Assembly: GCF_030409845.1 (NCBI RefSeq)
Contig: NZ_JAUFQQ010000003.1
Coordinates: forward strand, 1,426,001-1,490,000
Source of the DNA: Flavobacterium branchiarum
Lineage (GTDB): Bacteria > Bacteroidota > Bacteroidia > Flavobacteriales > Flavobacteriaceae
Direction of reading: 5' to 3'
Length of the DNA stretch: 64,000 nucleotides
Below are positions 1 through 10,168 of the stretch, piece by piece (the first letter of the stretch is position 1; each line of letters starts with the position of its first letter). The translations under genes were made by a program, and so were the position numbers. The notes beneath the pieces are model-generated. The model made no database searches, was not told where the DNA came from, and saw nothing but the letters and a program-made list of their open reading frames with translations.

Positions 1-1152
1 TTTTTTTTAACAGTCATAAAGAAAAACGTACTTTATTATACAGTTGTAAGTTTTTTAAAACGTTGGTCTATTTCTATTTGAATGTGTGAATTTATGAAAA
101 ATTGGAGATATTACTCTTAGTATTAATACCTGTTTTTACTTTTTATATTCTTAATTGAATCTGCCGTGAAAAGCGTTCTTTAGTATCTGGACATACTAAT
201 TTATAATACAATACGTCCGCAACTATCCTTGCATTGAAATACACCTGTAGAAACTTTTCAGGAAAATTGCTAGATTTAAATACATACACAATACATTTTC
301 GAGAACAGAGAAACTTAAAAATATTAGCAAATCAACACAACAGATGTAAAAGTTGTATTTGATGCTGGAAAAGTAAAAAATTGATACTAGATTTTTATAG
401 GTATTAGTTTTTGTAGTTTGAATCTCTTTAAGAATTATTTTGATTCTTTTATAATAACACCATTTTCTGTTCAATTCTTTATATGGAACCGTTTATTATA
501 AAATTGCCTCGGAAGGAGTAACGTAATTATACATCTCTTCAAAACTAATAACTTCTAAGTAATTTTAAACCATTCAGCTGATGACAAACTTTTAAAAGAG
601 AGTAATTGACCAAAATTGAATCGTAACGGTGCGTGGTTACTTTGACTGGTTTTTTCAGCTCTCGTCTCTAATTCTCAGGTTTAAAAACTACAATTGCCAA
701 AGGAGCTGTTTTAACATATTTTGCCAATGAATGATTCCACCTTCGACCTAGTAAAGTAAGGAAGTATTTTTGGGTACTTAGTTAGCAATCGAGAAAGTAA
801 TTGATAAAGCTTCTTCGTCTTAACGTAAAAATTCATCTTGTTAACAATTAAAATGCATTTCAGCGTTAAAACAGATGTTTTGCCGATTTATCTACTGGCT
901 TTTATTCTTTTTTTGTATTTTTGCCGTTATGAATTTCCTGCTTTTTTTAAATCGTAAGAAGAATTTGAATAGAATGTTAACTTACTTATTATGATTGTTT
1001 TTTTGTAAAACTTCAAATGGTCTTTTCTTGACACTTTCATTTCATTTGTTTAATTAACTGTCTTTCTAGCGAGATTATATGCAGAGGCTGGTTTCAGAAT
1101 AGTACACAAGTATAGATTGCAAGATAAGTTTGTGTGTACTTTTATAATTTTA
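1..1152. other. noncoding stretch, no gene seen
   Basis: No convincing coding region is visible. The only open frame (223-474, minus strand) has no recognisable motif, no initiation context and a composition typical of AT-rich noncoding DNA. The sequence directly before the first regulator gene should hold its promoter, but I cannot place one with confidence. Confidence 0.6.
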
Positions 1153-2064
1153 ATGCTACAAATGCAGAAATCAACTACATATATAAAATTTTCTTTGGTA
1201 TTTTTATCTTTACATTTTGTAAGTTTTTATTTTTTGCCATTGCCATTAGCTCTTTTCTATGGACCAATCATGTACGGAATTATTTACAGAATTCCAGCAA
1301 AAGCATTTGCTTTTCATCTTGTGCTACCTTTTAGTTGTTGTTATTTATTATTTAATTACTATTTTAATGGAGAGAATAATGAGTTTTTAAGATTATTAAC
1401 AACTACTAATTATTTGCTAACCATTATTTCTATGACTGGATATTTTTTGGCTTTCTATTTCAGAAAGAAGTATCTAAAATTAGAAAATGCTATGTTAAAT
1501 GATGAATTATTATATTTACTATGGATCATTTATTGCATCTGTTGGGTTTTTATTATAGTTTCATTTTTGGAAAGCATTAATGTCATTGATGTATTAAATT
1601 TCAATCCACTCTATTTAGTTAACATGCTGATTGGTGGTGTCTTTCTGATTGGATTGTATTATGTTGTCGAAAATAAGAAAGAGGCTAAAAGAGTTTACGA
1701 AACATTTCCAAATGCGTTAGAAAACTCCAAGATAATGGAAGAATATGAAAAAGCGGTGCATGTTTATTTGACCGAATCAAAATTATTCCTGAAACAAGGT
1801 ATTTCTCTTAAATTGCTTTCTGAAAAGATAAACATACCAAAGCATCAATTGTCAATACTGTTCAATTCCTATATGCATAAAAGTTTTTACGTATTAATTA
1901 GCGAGTATAGAATAAAATATGCAAAAAAACTTATCAAAGAGAATAGCAATTTAACCATAGAATCGATTGCCTTCGAGTGTGGTTTTAATAGCAAATCGAC
2001 CTTTAATAAGTATTTTAAGGAATACACGGGCTGTTTGCCTTCGGAGTACCGATGTCTTATATAA
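1153..2064 (+). CDS. membrane-anchored AraC-type transcriptional regulator
   Basis: About 303 residues. The N-terminal two thirds hold several hydrophobic segments, probably a membrane sensor region. The last ~100 residues form an AraC-type double helix-turn-helix; the second recognition motif reads 'IESIAFECGFNSKSTFNKYF', ending in the usual 'YTGCLPSEYR'. The frame is open from a TTG at 1117, but I prefer the ATG at 1153 (or 1162) because the hydrophobic domain starts there. A second regulator of the same architecture follows 23 bp downstream, so the two are probably co-transcribed. Membrane-AraC proteins are common in Flavobacteriaceae and often sit beside the genes they control; the surface-protein cluster downstream is the natural candidate target (inference). 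The ligand is unknown. Confidence 0.8.
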   Translation: MLQMQKSTTYIKFSLVFLSLHFVSFYFLPLPLALFYGPIMYGIIYRIPAKAFAFHLVLPFSCCYLLFNYYFNGENNEFLRLLTTTNYLLTIISMTGYFLAFYFRKKYLKLENAMLNDELLYLLWIIYCICWVFIIVSFLESINVIDVLNFNPLYLVNMLIGGVFLIGLYYVVENKKEAKRVYETFPNALENSKIMEEYEKAVHVYLTESKLFLKQGISLKLLSEKINIPKHQLSILFNSYMHKSFYVLISEYRIKYAKKLIKENSNLTIESIAFECGFNSKSTFNKYFKEYTGCLPSEYRCLI

Positions 2065-2087
2065 CTATTTCATAAGAAACGTTTGCA

Positions 2088-3155
2088 ATGATTTTAAAAA
2101 TTTGTTTACTACTTATTCTTTTTTTCTGCTGTGCTGGTTTGTGGTATATTGTTAAAAATAAAGAAAGTTTTTTTTTCTATAAAGTAGTATGCCTTTATCT
2201 GATTTTGTTTTTTATACAATGTTTTCATATTTTGTTATGCGAACTCTTTACATCTGATATTGCCTATATAAGTACCTCTGGAGCTTATAATTTATTATAT
2301 GGGCCTTTGTTTTATTATTTAGTCTTAAGATTACAAAATAGACATTTAAAACCGTACACTTGGTTGGTACACTTGAGTCCTTTTATTTTTATTTTTATTT
2401 TTTATTTTTTACTTTTATTTAATACGGAGGTAAGAGCGTATTATCTAGCATTAGATATAAAAATATTTGACAAAGTTGTAATGCTTTCTTTTTTGGGTTA
2501 TGTGGTGGCTGCCATTTTTCAAAAGAAAAGGTTTGTCGATAAACCTGCATTCATTGAAATAAAAGAGTTTGTAATTACAATGGGGTTATTTTTAGTCTTC
2601 ATTGCTCTTTTTTTTCATGTGGTTCGTGTTACAGGAAATTATACTATGTATGAGTCCAGATTGGTTGTGTATTTTACTATGTTATTGATGATCATTTATA
2701 TTTTTATATTTCTCGTCAGGAAAAAAGGAAAAATAAATAATTGGGACATAGAAGAATCATCTTCTGATTCTATTAAAGCTTTGAATAAGAATAAATATAA
2801 AAAAGTTAAAATTACCGAAGAACAATTGGATCTATATGAGCAAAAGCTGTATCATATTATGAATGAATGTAAGATTTTCTTAGATACAGACCTTTCAGTG
2901 GCCAAATTATCCAAAGAAATGAAAATTCCAAGTTACCATTTGACTCAATTGTTTAGCTTGCGGATTGGCAAAAATTTTAATCAATTTGTCAATACGTATC
3001 GGGTAAATTATGCATGTACTATAATTGATCAAACAGAAAATGTCAAAATAGATACACTAATTCCTATGAGTGGTTTTAATTCTAAAACTTCTTTTAATCG
3101 TCACTTCAAAATGATTGTAGGGATTTCTCCTTCAGAATATTCTTCCCAGAAGTAA
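2088..3155 (+). CDS. membrane-anchored AraC-type transcriptional regulator (second copy)
   Basis: 355 residues. Seven or so hydrophobic segments span roughly residues 1-210, then comes a charged linker and a C-terminal AraC helix-turn-helix domain (about residues 250-355) with 'IDTLIPMSGFNSKTSFNRHF' and 'VGISPSEY'. The layout matches the gene just upstream, but the membrane halves are clearly diverged, so this is a paralogue pair rather than a recent duplication. The start is the ATG at 2088, 23 bp after the upstream stop. The pair may form a heteromeric or hierarchical switch for the secreted-protein genes that begin 550 bp downstream; that is inference from position only. Confidence 0.8.
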   Translation: MILKICLLLILFFCCAGLWYIVKNKESFFFYKVVCLYLILFFIQCFHILLCELFTSDIAYISTSGAYNLLYGPLFYYLVLRLQNRHLKPYTWLVHLSPFIFIFIFYFLLLFNTEVRAYYLALDIKIFDKVVMLSFLGYVVAAIFQKKRFVDKPAFIEIKEFVITMGLFLVFIALFFHVVRVTGNYTMYESRLVVYFTMLLMIIYIFIFLVRKKGKINNWDIEESSSDSIKALNKNKYKKVKITEEQLDLYEQKLYHIMNECKIFLDTDLSVAKLSKEMKIPSYHLTQLFSLRIGKNFNQFVNTYRVNYACTIIDQTENVKIDTLIPMSGFNSKTSFNRHFKMIVGISPSEYSSQK

Positions 3156-3704
3156 TGTATAATCTATTTAGTCCATTAGTATTTTACAGAGTTGTATTCC
3201 TATGACCTGGTATTTTTATTTAACTATAAACCTGAATTCGATAGATAATTTGGACTACTATATTGTGCAAAAAAGCAAAGGATCTAATGTGTTTGAATTC
3301 TTAGGCAATTAAAAACTCAACTAAATTATACCTTCAATCCTTATCGTTGGTACTTCTAACTTATAATTCCTTACGAAAAAACGATCCTTAAATACAAAAC
3401 CATTACAACTAACCCTTAGCTGTATTTTATTAATCGATCCAAGATTGTAATATAGCTAATTGCTTCTTTTTTAGTTGTTAATAAACGAGTCGTATTTTTA
3501 GCACGTAGTATGTCCTAAAAATTTGGCACTCATTTTCGTTCTAGTTAGAATTAAATTTGCGAAAAATTAAAACGTGAAAAACGAGAAAGCATTTTTGTTG
3601 GTCTCGTTTGTTTTTTTTATAAAATAAGAGGTGCTTACATTAAAAGATGCTAGGTGTCTTTTCTTTTTATAAAAAAGTAGAAATATTTAAAAGATAATAA
3701 AATT
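3156..3704. other. intergenic region upstream of surface-protein cluster
   Basis: No gene seen in these 549 bp. It contains a TAnnTTTG element at 3552-3559 (listed separately) and presumably the 5' leader of the repeat protein. I saw no strong hairpin or inserted element. Confidence 0.5.
3552..3559 (+). promoter_or_regulatory. Bacteroidota -7 promoter element TAAATTTG
   Basis: Exact match to the TAnnTTTG -7 consensus of Bacteroidota primary sigma factor promoters, about 145 bp upstream of the repeat-protein start. A TTTG lies at 3522-3525, but the 26-bp spacer is longer than usual, so only the -7 element is supported. Confidence 0.35.
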
Positions 3705-6700
3705 ATGAAAAAAAGATTACTTCAGTTACTATTTCTTTTAGTTTTGACAGGTGCTTATGGCCAAGTTGGTATTGGTACATCTATGCCTGACAATTCATCA
3801 CAATTGGACGTTGTAGCCGAGAATAGAGGAATACTGATACCAAGGTTAAAATTAACAAGCACGACTGATATTTTAACGATATCAAAAGGAAATGTAAATA
3901 GCTTACTAGTTTTTAACACTGCCACAACTGCAGATGTTAAGCCAGGTTATTATTATTGGTTTGAAGATCGTTGGAATAGAATCAGTATCGCTTCTGATTT
4001 AGGATCGTCGCAATCAAATGTTATTTTCAATCCAACGATAAATGACTTTAGTTACATTAATAACGCTGGAAATATACAAGTAATAAATTTTGAAAATCTT
4101 GTTAAAACAAATGAAACAGTAACTGAATTAGTTAATAATAATAACGGTACTTATACTTACAACAACGAAGCAGGAACTCCGGTAATCATCGATGCTAATA
4201 CAACCAAAGTAAGTGTTGTTGATGGTGTTTATACTTTTATTGATGCTGCTGGAAACACTATCACTTCGATTGATACCAATGCAAGTGCTAGTGCATTTGA
4301 CAATACAGCTTCAGGATTAACGGCTTCTAATGTTCAATCAGCTATTGATGAGTTGGCTACAACGATAGTAACCAATAAAGGTGACTTAACAGTGGCAGGT
4401 GGGTTAGAATTTACAGGTGGTACAAATGGAATTGCAAAGCTTTTAGCTGATGCTGGTATTCAAGTTGCCATTGGTGGAATTGGTTCTACGCAGCTAGCTA
4501 ACAATGCAATTACTTCGGATAAAATTTTAGACGGAACAATCGCTACCGCAGATTTAGCTGCTGGTGCAGTAAGTGCAGATAAATTAGGTGCTGATGGAGC
4601 TTTAGCAGGGAAAGTTGCTACAGTTAATGCAGACGGAACAGTTTCTTATCAAGATATTTCGGCTACGAACTTAGTTGATACAAAAGGAGTTACTACAGAT
4701 GGTATTATAAAAGTAAATGGAACAAATGCATTAGCAAAATCTGTTTTACTTGATGCAGAGTTATCAATCGCTGCAGGAGGAATTGGTTCTACTCAACTAG
4801 CGAATAGTGCAGTTACTACAGATAAGATTGCAGACGGTGCAGTAACCAATGCAAAAGTTGGAGCAGATGCAATTACTTCGGATAAAATTTTAGACGGAAC
4901 TATCACTACTGCTGACTTAGCTAATAAAGCTGTTACAGCAGATAAATTAGGATCAGGAGCTGCAACTTCAGGTCAAATTGCTACAGCAAATGGAGACGGA
5001 ACAGTAACCTATAAAGATATCACGATTACAGATGCGAATATCACTAGCACAAAAGGAGTTACTACAGATGGAATTATAAAAGTAAATGGAACAAATGCAT
5101 TAGCAAAATCTGTTTTACTTGATGCAGAATTGTCTATCGCTGATGGAGGAATTACTTCTACTCAACTAGCTACTAATGCAGTTACTACAGATAAGATTGC
5201 TGACGGTGCAGTAACCAATGCAAAAGTTGGAGCTGATGCAATTAATTCGGATAAAATTTTAGACGGAACAATCACTACTGTTGACTTAGCCAATAAAGCT
5301 GTTACATCAGATAAATTAGGATCAGGAACTGCAACTTCAGGTCAAATTGCTACAGCAAATGGAGATGGAACAGTTACTTATAAAGATATCGCGATTACAG
5401 ATGCGAATATCACTAGCACAAAAGGAGTTACTACAGATGGAATTATAAAAGTAAATGGAACAAATGCATTAGCAAAATCTGTTTTACTTGATGCAGCGTT
5501 GTCAATCGCTGATGGAGGAATTACTACAGATAAAATTGCTGACGGTGCAGTAACCAATGCAAAAGTTGGAGCTGATGCAATTACTTCGAATAAAATTTTA
5601 GACGGAACGATTGCTACTGTTGACTTAGCCAATAAAGCTGTTACAGCAGATAAATTAGGATCAGGAACTGCAACTTCAGGTCAAATTGCTACAGCAAATG
5701 GAGATGGAACAGTTACTTATAAAGATATCGCGATTACAGATGCGAATATCACTAGCACAAAAGGAGTTACTACAGATGGAATTATAAAAGTAAATGGAAC
5801 AAATGCATTAGCAAAATCTGTTTTACTTGATGCAGCGTTGTCAATCGCTGATGGAGGAATTACTACAGATAAGATTGCAGACGGTGCAGTAACCAATGCA
5901 AAAGTTGGAGCTGATGCAATTACTTCGGATAAAATTTTAGACGGAACAATCACTACTACTGACTTAGCCAATAAAGCTGTTACAGCAGATAAATTAGGAT
6001 CAGGAACTGCAACTTCAGGTCAAATTGCTACAGCAAATGGAGATGGAACAGTTACTTACAAAACTATTTCAACTACGAACTTAGCTGATAAAGGGAGTTT
6101 AACAGTTGCGGGTGGATTAGAATTTACTGGCGGTACAGATGGAGCTGCAAAGCTTTTAGCTAATGCAGGGATTCAAGTTGCAGCTGGTGGGATTACCGCT
6201 ACTCAACTAGCTAATAATGCAGTTACTACAGATAAGATTGCTCCTGCTGGGAATAACCAAGTTCTTACAACTGATAACACAGGTGCTCCAATATGGGTAA
6301 ACCAAGCTACAATAACTGTTACTGCTAAAAACGGTTTACATAAAGATGGTTTAGACATTAAATTAGGTGGAGCCTTAAGTGAGGCAACGGCTATTGGAAC
6401 AGATGCAACCAATACTTTAGCTATAACTGGTTTGGATAACCAAAAAGTGCAAAACACAACAGCTGGAGCTAAAGACTATTTAATGGCTGTTAATGATGCA
6501 GGAGTTGTTAGGGCATTAAAAGCAGCGATGCCTAAGTTTTTCTACATGCCTTCAATTGTAATGCCAACAGCAGCTGATCAAATAACCGATGCAACTATAG
6601 TTTCAGTAACAGCTGGTACATTTACTGTGCAATTATATGGTAGTTATACAAAACAGTTTGGGATGACCGTTGCAGCATCAAGCAAAGCAAATGCGACTAG

Positions 6701-6881
6701 AACTACAGCTTTACCAGTTTTACCTGTTACTGAATTGGATTATTATGTTACATGGTATGATAATACTGTATTTGATAACGTAAATATCACTGATTCAGGT
6801 GTGCTGACTTACACAATAAAACCTACTGCTGAAGTAACAATCGGTTCGTTCATGAACATTGTGTTTGCAGTAAAACCATAA
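3705..6881 (+). CDS. secreted repeat-rich surface protein (fibre or tail-like)
   Basis: 1058 residues with an N-terminal signal peptide ending near 'TGAYGQ'. An N-terminal module carries 'NRGILIPRLKL', a motif common in flavobacterial surface proteins. Residues ~330-800 contain four near-identical repeats beginning 'VTTDGIIKVNGTNALAKSVL' at nucleotides 4689, 5058, 5427 and 5766, so the periods are 369, 369 and 339 bp. The shorter unit lacks a 10-residue 'STQLATNAVT'-type insert. Within each unit shorter 'TSDKILDGTI/TTDKIADGAV' strands recur, suggesting a beta-solenoid or trimeric fibre. A non-repeat C-terminal domain of ~110 residues ends the protein; I see no T9SS sorting signal. Probable role: extracellular fibre or adhesin working with the downstream secreted proteins (inference). 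Confidence 0.75.
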   Translation: MKKRLLQLLFLLVLTGAYGQVGIGTSMPDNSSQLDVVAENRGILIPRLKLTSTTDILTISKGNVNSLLVFNTATTADVKPGYYYWFEDRWNRISIASDLGSSQSNVIFNPTINDFSYINNAGNIQVINFENLVKTNETVTELVNNNNGTYTYNNEAGTPVIIDANTTKVSVVDGVYTFIDAAGNTITSIDTNASASAFDNTASGLTASNVQSAIDELATTIVTNKGDLTVAGGLEFTGGTNGIAKLLADAGIQVAIGGIGSTQLANNAITSDKILDGTIATADLAAGAVSADKLGADGALAGKVATVNADGTVSYQDISATNLVDTKGVTTDGIIKVNGTNALAKSVLLDAELSIAAGGIGSTQLANSAVTTDKIADGAVTNAKVGADAITSDKILDGTITTADLANKAVTADKLGSGAATSGQIATANGDGTVTYKDITITDANITSTKGVTTDGIIKVNGTNALAKSVLLDAELSIADGGITSTQLATNAVTTDKIADGAVTNAKVGADAINSDKILDGTITTVDLANKAVTSDKLGSGTATSGQIATANGDGTVTYKDIAITDANITSTKGVTTDGIIKVNGTNALAKSVLLDAALSIADGGITTDKIADGAVTNAKVGADAITSNKILDGTIATVDLANKAVTADKLGSGTATSGQIATANGDGTVTYKDIAITDANITSTKGVTTDGIIKVNGTNALAKSVLLDAALSIADGGITTDKIADGAVTNAKVGADAITSDKILDGTITTTDLANKAVTADKLGSGTATSGQIATANGDGTVTYKTISTTNLADKGSLTVAGGLEFTGGTDGAAKLLANAGIQVAAGGITATQLANNAVTTDKIAPAGNNQVLTTDNTGAPIWVNQATITVTAKNGLHKDGLDIKLGGALSEATAIGTDATNTLAITGLDNQKVQNTTAGAKDYLMAVNDAGVVRALKAAMPKFFYMPSIVMPTAADQITDATIVSVTAGTFTVQLYGSYTKQFGMTVAASSKANATRTTALPVLPVTELDYYVTWYDNTVFDNVNITDSGVLTYTIKPTAEVTIGSFMNIVFAVKP
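4689..6104 (+). repeat. internal tandem repeat of 339-369 bp units
   Basis: Four long units start at 4689, 5058, 5427 and 5766 with near-identical DNA, including silent positions, followed by a partial unit. This implies recent duplication or gene conversion. The last complete unit is 30 bp shorter. Copy number is likely to vary between strains by recombination. Confidence 0.9.
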
Positions 6882-6951
6882 TGATGAAGCCATCATGAGC
6901 TTTAAAAATCTCACAAACCGAGATGGATATTTGCTCATAATAGCTTCATCA
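6882..6951 (+). terminator. hairpin after repeat-protein gene
   Basis: Outer arms TGATGAAGC (6882-6890) and GCTTCATCA (6943-6951), with an inner ATGAGC/GCTCAT pairing, begin directly after the stop codon. An A-rich rather than T-rich tract follows, so it is a weak terminator or an mRNA-stability element between co-transcribed genes. Confidence 0.45.
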
Positions 6952-6974
6952 CTATTAAAAAAACAATTATTTTG

Positions 6975-8501
6975 ATGAAAAATATTTTTAAAAGTACCTT
7001 ATTAATTCTTACTATCGGTTTGATACAGACCAATGTTAAGGCACAGGGTTTTACTCCTAATCAGGCAGTAACAGCTGCTTTTGCAACTGATGGAAGTAGT
7101 TTATATAAAGACAAAGTACTTTGGCTCACTTGGGGAACCCCCGATTTAGCGTCAGGGCAAACATTGACATTGGACAATTCGAACCGATACGGAAAGCACG
7201 GAACAAAATTAGCAGTGGGGTCAAAATCTAGAGCTAAAATTCCATTAGGGTCTAATAAATTTTATTATGTAGAAGCAGAGATTACAGCAATTAAGATTAC
7301 TAGCGTAAATGATGAGGCTAAGTCGGCTGGAATAGTTTCTTACGCTTCAGGGAATTGGAAAGGGGATTATTTAGATGATTTTTATAATATAGGAGGTATA
7401 GGAAAGACTGAGACTAATAGCACCAATAATAATAAGCTGATAAGTGGAATTGCTAATGGGACTGGTCATGCCACAACAGCCTTGTTCACTATAAAATGTA
7501 GAGCATTTATTGGGAATGACCCTGTACGTTTGGAAGGAATGGTGGTTGGGGATGCAGAGTCAATGGATGGAGGGGAATACTTAGAAGTTATTGCAGATGG
7601 AGATTGGAATATTGTAGAGGCTAATCAAACCAATTCAGGTAATTACTATGTGTCCAAGTATGATGTTACTAGCTCGACTAAAAAGAAAATTCGACTAGGG
7701 ATAGGAAATAACGCAGGTGCAATGGCAGTTACTTTTTTGAAGTTTAATGAAACAGCCTATGCTTTGCCAGACTACTCTGTAACATTTGATGTAACGATGC
7801 GTGGTGGAGGTACAACTGCAGTAGCTTTTGGTTTGTTAGCACCTAACGCAGACTTAGGAGATGCGCCTGAATCGTATGGATCTCCTTTACATACACTGCA
7901 GAATATTAGCTTTAAATCTGATAAGATTCCCTATCTAGCTGCTGGTTCGACAAACATAACGCAAAGCAATATTAATTCAACAACCTATACAGTTGGCGAA
8001 TTATTAGAAGATAATAAAATGTATTTAGGCACCGCTCCAGGAAAATTAAACAACAGTCCTATTCATTCTAAAGGTGCAGATTTGGATGGATTTGGTACCA
8101 GTGAAGAAGATGCTTGGCCAGAAGAGTACAAACGTTTTTCATATAAAGTGGTATACAAACCCGGAAATAAGATTACAGCAGTGATTCCTTATAAATCAGA
8201 TGTTAATGGATTTATAACCGGATGGATTGATTTCAATAGAAATGGAACTTTTGAGGATGACGCAAAGGAGAGAAGGACGGTAGCCGTCACAGCTAACCCA
8301 AATGGTACTGCAACTTTAGAATGGACGATTCCAACCACAAGAAGCCCTTATTCTACCTATGTGCGTTTACGATTACATCAAGAACCTGAAAATGAGGTTA
8401 CGCCTTATTCGAATAGTGTTAGAGGAGAAGTAGAAGATCATCATATCCAAATTCTTGGACCAGCTATCACGAACCCAATGTTACCTAATAAAGGGAAATA
8501 A
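6975..8501 (+). CDS. secreted GEVED-domain surface protein
   Basis: 508 residues from the ATG at 6975; a TTG at 6972 is also in frame but less likely. The signal peptide ends near 'NVKAQG'. Residues ~25-270 form a beta-rich module resembling CshA-type N-terminal domains of cell-surface fibrils. The C-terminal ~130 residues contain 'WIDFNRNGTFED' and end with 'VRGEVEDHHIQIL', the signature of the GEVED domain found in many secreted Bacteroidota proteins. No T9SS C-terminal sorting domain is visible. It follows the repeat protein by 93 bp and precedes the type B sorting-domain protein, so it likely belongs to the same surface structure. Exact function unknown. Confidence 0.75.
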   Translation: MKNIFKSTLLILTIGLIQTNVKAQGFTPNQAVTAAFATDGSSLYKDKVLWLTWGTPDLASGQTLTLDNSNRYGKHGTKLAVGSKSRAKIPLGSNKFYYVEAEITAIKITSVNDEAKSAGIVSYASGNWKGDYLDDFYNIGGIGKTETNSTNNNKLISGIANGTGHATTALFTIKCRAFIGNDPVRLEGMVVGDAESMDGGEYLEVIADGDWNIVEANQTNSGNYYVSKYDVTSSTKKKIRLGIGNNAGAMAVTFLKFNETAYALPDYSVTFDVTMRGGGTTAVAFGLLAPNADLGDAPESYGSPLHTLQNISFKSDKIPYLAAGSTNITQSNINSTTYTVGELLEDNKMYLGTAPGKLNNSPIHSKGADLDGFGTSEEDAWPEEYKRFSYKVVYKPGNKITAVIPYKSDVNGFITGWIDFNRNGTFEDDAKERRTVAVTANPNGTATLEWTIPTTRSPYSTYVRLRLHQEPENEVTPYSNSVRGEVEDHHIQILGPAITNPMLPNKGK

Positions 8502-8803
8502 TAAGCAATGTAATCGCTTTAGCTAAATAAAATAGCTGATTTACGAAGTAAAGGAATCGATTAATGAGCAAAACTTCATTAAATAGAAACATAAGTAAGT
8601 TGAAAGTTTAAAAGCCCAAAGTCAAGAGGACTACATATGTTATGAATCCTTGTAAATACAAACCGCTTTATACGCTTCAAGACTTCAATGGTATCGTAAA
8701 AATTTGATTATCGATAATAAGAAAAGACCTGCCAGTTAGGTGAAATAGATTAGAGATTAAAATAGGTTTTGCTTTGTCATTTATAAATATAAAAAATTAA
8801 AAC
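8502..8803. other. intergenic gap within surface-protein cluster
   Basis: About 300 bp with no gene or strong hairpin seen. It may carry a promoter for the export genes that follow, but no TAnnTTTG element was found close to the next start. Confidence 0.45.
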
Positions 8804-10054
8804 ATGAAATTTTCTACATACCTATTGGCAATTGCATTTACGCTCGTTGTTGGGCAGAAAATGGTTGGACAGACTACAAACATAGGAGATGTTACAATAC
8901 TTCCAAATACGATTATGTCAACAGTTGAAACTCTTGATAATAAGCAAACTGGTTATTTAGTTAACGACGGAGAATTTTTTCTATATTCTCATCTCAATAA
9001 TGATGGATTGCTTACTTATACTTCAGGAAAGAGAGGTTATACTCGATTTCAAGGGACAGTTTCACAAAAAATTGAAGGATCTGTTCCTTCTGAATTTTAC
9101 GATGTGATTTTTAATAATCCAAGCCCGCAACCTGCATTTCATTTGTATGGAGAAATGAGGGTAGGTGGTAATGTTGATTTTTTTAAAGGAATTGTACAAG
9201 ACGATGACTTTGGAGGATTGTTAGTATTTGAAAATGACGCTACACATACCAATACCGATAATGAAAGTCATGTGGACGGAGAAGTTCGTAAAAACGGTAA
9301 TTCAGAATTTCAGTATCCAATAGGAGACAAAGAGTTGTATCGATATGCTCGTATCTCGGCACCATCTGAGGTATTGAGTAGTTTTACAGGTAAATATTTT
9401 TATGAAAATTCAAATCAGCTTTATTCTCATCTCAACAAAGCCGACAAAATAGCACTCATAAACAATCAAGAATATTGGACTTTAGATAAAACTGGCGGAA
9501 ATTCAGATGTCATGCTCACCTTGAGTTGGGATGAAACCGCAACAACACCTACAGATATAGTAGTTTCTCCACAAAGTTCCATACATATTGTTCGATGGGA
9601 TGTTACACAAAAACTTTGGATAGACGAAGGTGGAGTTGTAGATAGCGATAAAAAAACAGTTACTACACCTATGAATGTTTCTGGATACAATGTATTCACA
9701 ACTGCAAGAGTTGATGACAATGTTGTTTTACCGTGCAGTAATTTAATAGTTCATAATGCCTTCTCGCCAAATGGAGATAATAGAAATGAGTACTTCAAAA
9801 TTGATGGTTTAACAGATTGCTCTTCAGATAATACAGTAGAAATTTATAATCGTTGGGGTGTAAAAGTATTTGAAACCAATAATTATGACTCTAACGGAAA
9901 TGTTTTTAAAGGCTATTCTGAAGGACGAGTAACAATGGCTAAAGATAAAATGTTACCAACGGGGACTTATTTTTATATTTTAAACATCAAATATATGGGA
10001 GCTAAACCTCAAACCATAAAAAAATCAGGATACCTATATTTAAGTAAAGATTAA
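8804..10054 (+). CDS. secreted protein with gliding-motility-type (type B) T9SS C-terminal domain
   Basis: 416 residues. A signal peptide ends around 'GQKMVGQ'. The middle is a beta-rich domain without a motif I recognise. The last ~95 residues are the CHU_C / gliding motility-associated C-terminal domain: 'VHNAFSPNGDNRNEYFKI', 'VEIYNRWGVKVFE', 'LPTGTYFYIL' and a terminal 'KKSGYLYLSKD'. In Flavobacterium this type B signal directs export by the type IX secretion system and, as known for SprB, needs a matching SprF/PorP-like protein, which is exactly the next gene. The protein is therefore probably exported and surface-attached as the cargo of this locus. Confidence 0.85.
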   Translation: MKFSTYLLAIAFTLVVGQKMVGQTTNIGDVTILPNTIMSTVETLDNKQTGYLVNDGEFFLYSHLNNDGLLTYTSGKRGYTRFQGTVSQKIEGSVPSEFYDVIFNNPSPQPAFHLYGEMRVGGNVDFFKGIVQDDDFGGLLVFENDATHTNTDNESHVDGEVRKNGNSEFQYPIGDKELYRYARISAPSEVLSSFTGKYFYENSNQLYSHLNKADKIALINNQEYWTLDKTGGNSDVMLTLSWDETATTPTDIVVSPQSSIHIVRWDVTQKLWIDEGGVVDSDKKTVTTPMNVSGYNVFTTARVDDNVVLPCSNLIVHNAFSPNGDNRNEYFKIDGLTDCSSDNTVEIYNRWGVKVFETNNYDSNGNVFKGYSEGRVTMAKDKMLPTGTYFYILNIKYMGAKPQTIKKSGYLYLSKD

Positions 10055-10168
10055 TTTGTTTTGACGAATTAGAAATTTCAGTAGATACTTATAAAACGCT
10101 AAAATTTCGGAGGACTTTTTCCTGATTATAGGATGACAGAATAATCGTGACTTACTAAAAATAAATAC

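Noticed and set aside
223..474. 83-residue minus-strand open frame near the left edge
   Set aside because: Composition is that of random AT-rich DNA, with no motif, promoter or neighbour support.
5378..5971. 84-residue minus-strand open frames inside the repeat protein gene
   Set aside because: Two identical shadows spaced 339 bp apart simply mirror the plus-strand repeat units.
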